Part shown: piece by piece, positions 51,974 through 62,168 of the stretch
Layout: every line of letters starts with the position of its first letter
How positions within the stretch are numbered: the first letter of the stretch is position 1
NCBI GenBank assembly: GCA_039545295.1
Contig: BCIK01000018.1
Location: 373,543-437,542, forward strand
Source: Udeniomyces pyricola
Taxonomy: Eukaryota; Basidiomycota; Tremellomycetes; Cystofilobasidiales; Mrakiaceae
Length of the DNA stretch: 64,000 bases
Reading direction: 5' to 3'
The notes under the pieces: generated by a model
The model's input: only the letters and a program-made list of their open reading frames with translations
The model's database searches: none
Told to the model about the DNA's origin: nothing
Position numbers and translations under genes: made by a program

Positions 51974-52906
51974 ATGTCTACTTCCAATACTTCTCCTGTA
52001 GCCACCAGCCCCATATCTCCGAGCCCTACGTCTCCCATCATTCCCGCCCCGAACGCAGCCCCATCAGTCCCCACACCACCAAGTACTCTCCCTCCTCCGC
52101 CTCCGACCGCTGCTGAACTCGCCCTAGCCCGGGATAGGAAACTCCTCCTCCGGCACGACGCCATCAAAGGCATCCAATACGCTGCCATTGCCTCGACTCC
52201 AATTTACCTTCTCACCTGTCTCAAGACACGATCGTTCTCGATACAGAAACTCCTCACGTGGTCGGCGGTGAGCGTCATCGCCGTTGGGCCGACTGCCGGA
52301 GCAGCTTATGTGGGTGGTTGGAGACTCTTATCCATGACTGGAGCTTCCGTTCATCGGGCCTGATGAGCATAAGCATCATCAGAGAGTATATTCATCATCT
52401 TTTTGAATCGCGTCGCTTTCACAGGGAGCTCTGAGAACGTCGGCGGTCGAAACGACGGCCGAGATGCGACTGAAACTGGCCAAGATGAACAACGAGGCAG
52501 GTCCTTTGCTTGGTCCGTCTCAAAATGCACTCGTATCGTCTTCTTGACACTAACTCTAAGACTTTACTGTCTATAGCAAGCCACGAAGGTCAGGAAGGAT
52601 GATTACTCCATGATTGGAGCCGTGACGTCTGCTCTCTTCAGTACCGTACGTTGATTTCTCAGGTCGCATGCCACATGGCTAACACTGCATTGCTCGATGA
52701 GATCCCACTGACGGAACTTTGTTGGTGCCTGCATGCGGTCATGGTCTGTACAGGCCATCTTCAAGGGGCGTGTCCCGATTCCGGTGGCTTTCTTGGGCGG
52801 AGCGGGCATCGGTATCGGTAGTGGTTATCTCACCGCGTTATACCAAGATTACATGGAGAAGAACGGTGGGGCTGGGGGACTTGGTGGGCTGGGACCCAAG
52901 ATCTGA
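51974..52906 (+). CDS. small unrecognised membrane protein
   Basis: Exons: 51974-52309, 52425-52496, 52577-52645, 52754-52906; 209 residues. I do not recognise the family. The first 50 residues are Ser/Pro/Thr-rich and disordered. A hydrophobic segment follows (about 66-85, around GIQYAAIASTPIYLLTCL), then another around VSVIAVGPTAGAAY. After a short charged stretch (ETTAEMRLKLAKMNNE) come two glycine-rich hydrophobic segments, the last with GGAGIGIGSGYLTALYQDYM, a glycine-zipper-like pattern. Frame is kept only if intron 2 uses a GC donor (GAG|GCAGGT). Four short hydrophobic stretches and glycine motifs would suit a mitochondrial or peroxisomal membrane protein, but this is a guess. The first exon alone also stays open to a stop at 52363. 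Confidence 0.6.
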
Positions 52907-52922
52907 GTAGGTGCGATGAGAT

Positions 52923-52954
<32 letters not shown>
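52923..52954. repeat. ATG/GAT microsatellite
   Basis: A perfect trinucleotide run of about ten units lies just after the stop of the small membrane protein gene. Confidence 0.95.
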
Positions 52955-53176
52955 CTGAATCAAGCGGATGAGCTGTCTCTATTGGTGAAGATGGTACGAA
53001 TGGATGGAATGATGATGGAGCAGAAGAAAAAGAAAAAGAAAGAAAGAAAAGATGGAAACTCTTGCAGGAAGAGCAGACGACAAAGCAGGCCAAGTCCGGC
53101 CGTCGAAATGGCCACCTTCACCAAACAGGCCTCACTTCCGAGATTGACCCCCCACCAACACCTCTCGCCTCATACC

Positions 53177-56100
53177 ATGGATCACTTCGAGGCCTTTGAG
53201 GGTGCCTCCCAAGTAAAGCTCTGTTCTCCTTGCCTCTACATATGTCATTCTTGAAACCAATTCTGACATCTCACCTGTTTAATTCATTCTCCAGTACGGC
53301 CCTGACGACACTGGCTCTGTCTATTCGTCATTCACCACCGCGACCTCGTCTCAACGCGCACCCCCTACCGAATCCTCCCTCTCCATCCGAGCCGGAGGCG
53401 ATCAGCAATCCCACCTCTCTTACCCGCATATTCACGACAACGAACTGCAATACCTCGACGATCAGCACCACCATAACCATCACCACTCGAGTTACGGCCA
53501 CCCCAACGGTCAGGCGGGCGCGGTCCAGGAGCTTGATGAGGACTTTGATGGCGTCCTTGAAGACCTCAAGATCGGTGGAGGGCTAGTCGAGCACGCGTGC
53601 AGGTAGGTTTCTCGCATCATTTCCCTGGCTCTGAAGATCTAAGACGGGATCGATACATCAGGGTTGCAACGGATGGTGGTCCCCGTGGAATGATAGGGAT
53701 TACATCGTGTTTCTTGTGTCTCTCTCTCTCCTTCCTGATGCTTGGTGGCGAGAAAGAACGCTATGGATATGCGTACTGACTCGATATTTCTATCTTGATT
53801 CATTGTATCAGCTACTGTGGTATCCACAACCCATCCTGTGTCGTCAAGGTTTGCTCATCTCGCTCAACGACCATGGTCTTGGACCTCGAGCACCGTATCG
53901 TTACATCGATCACGTAGAAAGCCACCTGACTCTGGTCTCTTCTACCTTTCCTCTCGTTGTCTTCTGCTCTGTGATCTTGATCACCCGTCGTTACAGTGTC
54001 TCATTTGTTCCAAATGGTTCTGTAACTCGCGCGGCACAACCTCGGCCTCGCACATCGTTAATCACCTCGTCCGAGCCAAGCACAAGGAGGTCGTCCTCCA
54101 TGCCGAGTCTCCCTTGGGCGAGACCACTCCCGAGTGCTACAACTGCGGCAGCAAGAACGTCTTTATGCTTGGATTCATTCCGGCCAAGAGTGATACCGTC
54201 GTCGTGCTGCTGTGTCGGTGAGTCGAAAGAGACCTGGCGGGAAGGGATGGAACGTTCAATCACGGGTCGCATGGCTAAACTGGACATCTGTATGCATGCC
54301 TTCCCGGTCAGTCAACCCTGTGCCGCCATGACATCGTCCAAAGACATCGTCTGGGACACCTCTCAATGGTCGGCTATCATCGACGACCGATCCTTCCTCT
54401 CGTGGCTGGTCAAGACGCCTTCGGAGCAAGAGCAGCTCCGAGCGAGGCAAATCTCGTTCCACCAAATCAACAAGCTCGAAGAACTTTGGAAAGACGACCC
54501 GAATGCCGACCTCGAGGATATCGGCCGAGCGGGCGTCGATGAGGAACCTCAGCCGATTTTGCTCAAGTCAGTTGCCATCGTGTCCTTCATGTGTATCACT
54601 CAGCTTGAACCCTACGGAAACCCCCTCACTCCATCACTTCCTTGTTGCAGATGCAAACAGCTGAGTACCAATCCCGTTTTTCACAAACCCCCTGCGCTTC
54701 CAGGTACGAAGACGCCTACCAATACCAAAACATCTTTGGTCCCCTCGTCAAGATTGAAGCCGACTATGACAAGAAGGTCAAGGAGTCCCAAACGCAAAAC
54801 GACATCATCGTCCGATGGGACATTGGTCTCAACCAAAAGCGCGTCGCGTGGTTCAACATGCCAAAGCTCGAGAGTGGGGAAGTCCGGCTGGCGGTCGGTG
54901 ATGAGCTGCGGTTGAAGTTGAGCGCGGGTGGATCGAAGAGCGGGGATTGGGACGGGGTCGGAAATGTCATCAAGATCCCGAACCGTGAGAACCAAGACCC
55001 TATGACACGTTGTTCTGTGATTGTTGATGTATCACGATCAAGACTTGTGTTTAAACCATTACTGATATTTCCTTCCCTTTCTCTCTATCCTCCCACCTTT
55101 ACATCCGTGCCCGTTCTCCTGATCAGACGTCTCGGACGAAATTGGTCTCGAGCTTCGGCGTTCCGATGGCGTCCCAACCGATTGCACTCACAACTTTTCG
55201 GCCGATTTCGTGTGGAAGTCCACCTCGTTTGATCGCATGCAGTCCGCCATGAAGACGTTTGCCGTCGACGAGAGGAGTGTCTCGGGATACATCGTGCGTC
55301 ACAACAGCCTATCCGAAGTTCTCTTTGATCTCCTCACACAACCAGTCAATTGACGCCTTCTTGTTATGTGTCTCTCCTTGCATCGAATAGTACCACAAGT
55401 TACTTGGACACGATCTAGAGCCGCAAGTGCTGAGAACCCAGATGCCTAAACGGTGAATTCCTGTTTCCCCTACGTCCTTTCACTCGATGTATCTGCTGTG
55501 AGCAGTCAAGATTGACCTTGAGATTGGTTCGTGTGTGTCTATAGATTCTCGGCGCCTGGTCTTCCCGAACTCAACCACTCGCAGATGGCCGCCGTCAAGA
55601 GCGTCCTCCAAAAGCCACTGAGTTTGATCCAGGTATGTATTTAACACGATGGATTGGCAGCACTATGTCTGTCGTCTTTATTTCTTACTCTATCATGTCC
55701 CCTTTTCTTCGCTCCCCCCCCCCCCTATTTTACTTCCATGACTTCAGGGCCCACCTGGAACCGGCAAGACGGTCACTTCAGCTTCGATCGTCTACCACCT
55801 GGCCAAGATGAATCCGGGTCAAGTGCTCGTCTGTGCCCCCTCCAACGTCGCCGTCGATCAACTGACGGAGAAGATCCACGCCACGGGCCTCAAGGTCGTT
55901 CGAATCACTGCCAAATCTCGCGAGGCCCTCGACAGCCAAATCTCGTTCCTCACGTTACACGAGCAGGTCGCCAACTCGGAGACCCACACTGAGCTCCAGA
56001 AGCTCATCCAGCTCAAAGAGAGTCAGGGCGAGCTCAGCCAGAGCGACGAGCGCAAGTACAAGGTCCTCGTTCGAGCGTGCGAGAAGGAGATTCTTAACGC

Positions 56101-58291
56101 GGCCGACGTCATTTGCTGCACTTGCGTTGGTACTGGCGACCCTAGACTCAGCAAGTTCAAGTTCAGGACTGTTCTTATCGATGAGGCTACTCAGGCGGCC
56201 GAGCCAGGTAAGAAGGTTCTTTTGTATATTTTTTTTTGCTCGAGGTCATAGCTCACGCTGTTTTCGGTATCATTTTCAGAATGTATGATTCCCCTCGTTC
56301 TTGGTTGCAAGCAAGCCGTCTTGGTCGGTGACCATCAGGTGAGGTCGTCTATCCTCCTCTCACTAACTGCCCAAATGTCTTGCCTGGCGCATGTGCTCAA
56401 TCAACTCCTCTTTGTTTGCCATGTATAATCTCCTATCTTCCGACTGCAGCAACTCGGTCCCGTCATCATGAACAAGAAAGCCGCCCGAGCCGGTCTCTCT
56501 CAATCTCTCTTTGAGCGTCTCATTGTTCTCGGTAACCGACCCATTCGCCTCCAAGTCCAATATCGGATGCACCCTTGTCTTTCCGAATTCCCCTCCAACA
56601 TGTTCTACGAGGGCACTCTTCAAAACGGAGTCACCGCCCCGGAGAGATTGAGGAAGAATGTCGATTTCCCGTGGCCTGTCGCGGATACGCCGATGATGTT
56701 CTACCAAAATCTTGGAACTGAGGAGATCTCATCGAGTGGAACCTCCTTCCTCAACAGGTTCGTTGCACGTCCAAGAGCAAGGCGTGGGCGAACGTGAGAC
56801 TTGATGATCCTCTTGCGCCAACTTACCTTATATTTTCTCCTTGTTCCCGTCGTCCTCTTTCTTACTTCCCTAGGACGGAAGCTTCCAATGTCGAAAAGAT
56901 CGTCACCAAGTTCTTCAAGTCTGGTGTCCTCCCCTCTCAGATCGGTGTCATCACGCCTTACGAAGGCCAGCGGTCTTACGTCGTGAACTACATGCAATTC
57001 AACGGCTCGCTAAAGAAGGAGCTCTACAAGGATGTCGAGGTTGCCAGTGTCGATGCGTTCCAAGGAAGGGAGAAGGATTACATCATCCTTAGTTGCGTCA
57101 GGAGCAACGAGCACCAGGGCATCGGATTCCTGAGCGACCCGAGGCGATTGAATGTCGCTCTCACGAGGGCAAAGTACGGTGTGGTCATCCTCGGTAACCC
57201 AAAGGTCTTGTCCAAGGTTCGTGTCGGATCACAGCTTGCTATCCCTTCTTCAAAATCGAGCGGAAATGGTATGGACGACTATACAAGAACGCTTGTTGAC
57301 TCTACTTGCTCGCTGTGTCTCTGCCCTCCCATTTTTTTTGCCTCTTGGTAGCATCCACTCTGGCACTTCCTTCTTTCTCACTTCAAAGAGCGTAACTGCC
57401 TCGTTGAAGGGCCTCTGAGCAACCTTCAGCCAAGCATGATCCAGTTTAGCAAGCCCCGACGCACGCTCGATAAAGCCATGGAGCAATTCCGCAAGTTTGA
57501 TGCTCATACCGGTGAACTCATCACGGGCGCACCTACGACTCCTGGAGGAAGTAAGTTGGCGCATCTTTCTCTTTGTCTCTTGTCATTCTTTAAAATGGAC
57601 GCTCCTCTCCAGACAAAAGATGTTCCTCGTGTATCAATCATGTGCTTTCTCCTCGGCCAACCGAATGCCGACTGATTCCTGTATGATATTCTTTGCTAAA
57701 CGTTTCTTTCTTCCCATCAACTCAACTTCAGACGTCCGATCCTCGACCCCCACCCGTTTTGACTCGTCTTTCTACCGCACACACGATCCCCTCGCTTACA
57801 TTCCCTCGGACGTCCAATCCGTCAAGTCTCAAGCGACCTACGTCACCTCGTCCGGGATCCCTCTGTTCTCCAACCACTCTTCCGCGGGTCCGTTCGCACA
57901 ATCGCCCCATCTCATCGGCCTCGGAGGAGCAAGCGGTCCCAACAACGGTCGAAAGATGAACCAAACGTACTCGTCTTATGCCTCGTCGATTCTCTCTCAA
58001 GACCCCAACGGGGCGGAGTCCATTGCCGATTCGGCGAGCGTCATGAACGGTGGTGGAGGTCTCGGTCTCGGAGGTGGAGGTTCATCGATGGTTTCGAACG
58101 GGGGTGTTCCCCCGAGTGAGAGATCAACGGCGGCGAGCGTCGCGTTCAGCCAGAGTGATCGGTTGAGGCGACGGAGCTTCTCGAGCCTCGCGCCGAGTGA
58201 CCTTGGAAGCTTGTACAAGCAGGGCGCTGATGACGACGGCAGGTCCCAGTACTCGGCCGTTCAGTCCCAAGGAGGGGTCACGGAGTTTTAA
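53177..58291 (+). CDS. NAM7: UPF1 RNA helicase of nonsense-mediated mRNA decay
   Basis: UPF1 is the superfamily-1 RNA helicase that triggers decay of mRNAs with premature stops. Exons: 53177-53212, 53295-53602, 53812-53848, 53997-54217, 54312-54566, 54704-54984, 55127-55293, 55391-55452, 55545-55632, 55748-56207, 56281-56339, 56450-56757, 56874-57216, 57352-57550, 57732-58291; 1127 residues. A His/Gln/Asp-rich N-terminus precedes the CH zinc domain (about 112-205, starting CSYCG, binds UPF2). Then come [16 protein letters not shown], Walker A GPPGTGKT (486-493), Walker B region [17 protein letters not shown] and [10 protein letters not shown]. The tail from about 930 is Ser/Gly-rich with several SQ pairs. 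The start at ACCATGG is chosen; an in-frame ATG 69 bases upstream is possible. Confidence 0.95.
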
Positions 58292-59962
58292 GACGGGAAA
58301 AGGAGGTTGAGAGAAAGGAAAGGATGATGAGTAGGGAGGGAACAATGAGGTTTAAGGGAGATGGACAAAGGAGGAGCAAGGAGAGGAAAATAGGGGGGAG
58401 AGGGAGAAGGGGGGGGGGGGCAAGGAGAGCAAACTTTGACTTTCTGATTCCTCTCCGCCTCGACTCATGCCCTCTTCAACTTCCTCGCTTCCTTGCGCTC
58501 TCTCATCCCTCTCTTTCTCACCTCTCTCACTCTCACTCTCTCTTTACTTTTTTTTTTTTGTTTTTCGACTCGACGCCTTTGCTTCCCCCCCCCCCCCNCT
58601 CCTCTCGATTTCGACAATATACCGTAACCCGCCTTTTTTTTACTTCCCTTCCTCCTTCTACCCTTCTCGAAACCCGTCCCCCCCTCCCCCCTCCTCCTCT
58701 GACCTTCCCTCACTTCTACACTCACTTCTCTCTCTCCTGTCCTTTTCTTCCTCATGAAAAAAAAAGGATCGAAGCTGGGGAGAAAGAAGAGTTGATGGGA
58801 TGGGAGGAAGAGGAGGAGGAAGAGATTAGGTCTTTGAAGGAAGGGGGGAAGAGGGGGGCAGGGGGGTTTATTAGTCGTTTCCGGTTGGCGGAAAGTGAGA
58901 AGGGGGCGTGCTTGGTGTGCATGCCGATCGAAAAGGAGAGAAGGGGTGTGAAGGGGGAGGGGGGGGGGNGTTCGTGCATCTATGTATGTGCGAGTTCGGG
59001 GTTAGGTTCATGGTGGGTCGGGTTGGTTTGTCGGATTAGGTTAGGGAGTCAGTTTGAATGGCAGTACTACGACGTGGGTATGGATTTGGAATGGAAACGC
59101 GGTTGAGGACGCAGAACTGGTTAGGGGTTGCGAAGGATGACTATGTACATGATGAATTGATGCTGTAGTCAGTACTGCATGCACTTGATAATCTGAGGAC
59201 TCAGAAAGGAAGATTAGTTTGCTGGTACTATTTGAATTGGAAGAGATGAACGTTGAACGCGCGGATATGGTGATAGATTCGATGATCGTGTCGATCAGAC
59301 AGAGAGAGGAACGTGCAACATGGTGAGAAGATGGCCGGGTGTAGACTCGACGAGAAGAAGGAAGATGGAACGATGGTGATGATGATGGTGTTGATGACGA
59401 AGCGAAGAAACGTCGAAATATAAGAGAAAGATATGGGAAAGAAAATCAAGGAAAGAAGTCGAACGAAGGAGAAGAATGAAAAAAAAGGAGGTTAAGACAA
59501 CCAATGGCTCGGAGTAAAAAGGAAGAACACGTTGGAGATTCGGATGAAAGGAAAAGTAGAAAGAAAAGAAGAAGGAAAAAGAAAAACAACGAAGGGGAAG
59601 ATTTGAGGAAGCTTGGTGTTTGGGGTTGGAAGGAGTACGTGAGGGAAAAAAAAAAACAAGGAAAGGGTGGAGCGGATTAAATGCGAGGAAGCCAAGGCAA
59701 GTATAACGATCTTCGGAGAGTTAGGCGTGAAGCTAAGGTTGTGTATACATGGACCCGTACAAATCAAACGAAGGAACTGAGAGAGTTTGCATGAGATGGA
59801 AGCGAGTCGCTCATGAGCCAATATGATTTAGCAGCTTTTGAATGTCGTCTCTTCGTGCATGATAGGCGAGGGAGGAAGGGGGGGGGGGGGAGTACGCGTC
59901 ACGACAATTGGTTGTTTTGGGTTTCTTCTGCCTTCTTTCTCCATTTTTACACTGCCTTGGGC
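58292..59962. other. convergent intergenic region UPF1/RPA12
   Basis: 1.7 kb without a supported gene. 58320-58430 is purine-rich, 58440-58755 pyrimidine-rich, and 59260-59720 purine-rich on plus. Single undetermined bases at 58598 and 58969 sit in C and G runs. Open frames across these tracts are compositional. Confidence 0.6.
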
Positions 59963-60940
59963 TTAGTTGTTGAGCTTGGTCTTGTCGCCGCAGTTGTTGC
60001 ACTACCCAAAGGATAAGCAGGATTACCAGGCGTTCGGTTTGGTTTGGTTTTGATTCCCGAAACCGAATCGGCAAGAAGGGGTGATGGTGACGCTTCGCAG
60101 TCAGTTTGGGTACGACAGCAAACGAAAAATGAGAATATGAGATGAGAGATAGGGCGGGAGAACTTACGGTGTAGAACGTGGTGCTACCTTCATCGACCGA
60201 TCTGTTTGACAAGGAAGGAAAGGGCGGAATTGGAACGTGTTTCAAGTCGAATGCTTTCGTCAGTCTCTTGCGGTATATCCCTACTTCTTCTCTTCTCCTG
60301 CGCATTATTTTTTTTTGTAGCTCAGAACAATGTGGTGTGTGGCCGAAGACACGTCGCCGTCGTCGTCGACATCAGCGGAACTAGAGGATCGGCTGAGAAA
60401 AAAAGGGAGAAGAGAAGAGCAAAAGACGGAAAGGGGAAGGGTTTCTTGGAAGCTCCCTTCCCAAACGTACCTCAACTGCAAGTCCTGATAAGACAGACCG
60501 ACATGACCACACTTTCCACAGGTTTCCTCGGTCGTAGGCATGGCGTTCTCACGTTCGCCGTCCTCGGCCTTGACGACAAGGGCGCGTTTCGCTCGGAGCG
60601 CCGAGGGGAACGCGGCGGGGTTGGAGTAGGTTTGAACGTTGAGGTTCTCGTACGCTGGTTGGTCAGTCAGTTTGACGCGACGGAGAGGAAGGGAGATTGG
60701 CAAAGAGACAGAGAGATAAAGAAAGGATGGAGGTGAGGTGAGCAAGTAGATATGGCTTGGACAAGAGGAAGGGAACGAAGGAGCAGGAAGTTGAGACGAG
60801 GCGACAGACATACATTTCGCAGGTTCCTCATGGCCGCATTGATCGCAGGTGATGACGTCGGCGTCTCCTGGGAGATCGAGAAGGGTCGAGCATGTCGGGC
60901 AGAAAAGAAGAGAACCGATGAGGCGAGCTTGAGGGGCCAT
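59963..60940 (-). CDS. RPA12: RNA polymerase I subunit RPA12
   Basis: RPA12 is a small zinc-ribbon subunit of RNA polymerase I, needed for transcript cleavage and rDNA transcription in the nucleolus. Exons, minus strand: 60940-60814, 60654-60471, 60201-60168, 60001-59963; 127 residues against about 125 in yeast. The N-terminal ribbon shows CPTC and CDQCG. The TFIIS-like C-terminal ribbon shows CGKCG, SYQDLQLRSVDEGSTTFYT and CNNCGDKTKLNN at the very end. The acidic pair Asp-Glu of the cleavage hairpin is kept. The usual RSADEG reads RSVDEG here, a mild change. RPB9 is excluded by length and the end motif, and RPC11 is less likely. The last exon encodes only 12 residues, so annotation pipelines could miss it. 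Confidence 0.9.
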
Positions 60941-61295
60941 GGCTAGGTATGGGATATTGGGATCGGGGTAGAGTGCTAGAAGGGGCTGGACGGAAGGAAG
61001 GCAGTGAGTGATCGGCGGTTGAGGGATGGATTGGTTGATGGATGCGAGTTTTTGAGTGGCCTCAAGGAGATGACCGACGGCATCCACCATGACCTGGCTC
61101 ATGCAAGCAAGGCTGTGCATTGTTGCACAGCCTTCTGGCATTCAATACCATCAGCCACCAACACCACCTCATACATTGCGTGCATCATCATGCAATATCC
61201 TGCATCAATCCATTATCATCATTGCCTCGTCATTGCCATTTGCTCGCCCCCTCATCATACGCACGATCTAGTACCACCCTCACCCTCTCCTATCC
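60941..61295. promoter_or_regulatory. divergent promoter region RPA12 / monooxygenase
   Basis: This 355-base region lies between divergent start codons. An 11-base inverted repeat, AAGGCTGTGCA then TGTGCA..GCCTT, centres near 61120. No TATA-like box is clear. Confidence 0.5.
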
Positions 61296-62131
61296 ATGGC
61301 CGCAACAACGACCACCTTCATCAAGCGTCTCCCAACCGAGCTCCCCATCCTCTGCATCGGGGCTGGTCTCGCCTCGACGACGCTCGCCCAAACACTCCGC
61401 CTCACCGGCTTCTACGACTCAGCCAAGATCCGCCTGTTCGATCAGTTCCCCGCCACCTCTCGACCGTCTTACTCTCTCACCCTACACAACTGGGCCATTG
61501 AACCATTCGAGCGTCTTCTGCCTTCTTCTAGCAAACCCTCGACGTCGTCGTCAGCATCCGCGTCGACGTTCTTTGCTTCCTCCGCCGTCGATCACGCCGT
61601 GGGAGGCAAAGGCGTCGTCGAAGACCGCATCAAGGACCTCGTCTCGGGCGAGTTCCTCTCTAGCCCCGAGGCTGTCCTCCGAGGAAGTGCAGCTAAGAAC
61701 GAGACCAGTCTCAGGGTCAATCGGGCAGAGATCCGAGACGTCTTGAACGCGGGGTTAGAGATCGAGTTTGAGCGGACGTTTGAGAGGTTTGAGCATGTCG
61801 TCGATGAACAAGGGGTGAGTGAACGCGTACCTTCGAGGCCAACGTCTGGCTTGTCAATCTCACCAAGGAAGAAATCCGCATGTTACTACGTCAGGAAGGA
61901 AGAGATAACCTTTGGCAGGATCCTGTCAACTATCCGAGCTCAGCTAACGCATTGATTCCTTTCTCTCTCCTTCTCTCATTTTGTCTTCGTTCCGACCCTT
62001 GACGCTGCCCGTCCATCGAACCATGTCCTACAAAGAACGAAGCCATCAAAGCCATCTTTCAAGACGGTACCGAAGCGTTAGGGTGTGCTCTCATCGGTGC
62101 CGACGGCGTTCACAGCAAAGGTAAATTATTC

Positions 62132-62168
<37 letters not shown>

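Noticed and set aside
54653..54703. Possible extra exon in UPF1 before YEDAYQYQ
   Set aside because: The upstream TTGCAG acceptor would shift the frame. The distal CTTCCAG joins LLK directly to YEDAYQYQ as in other UPF1 proteins.
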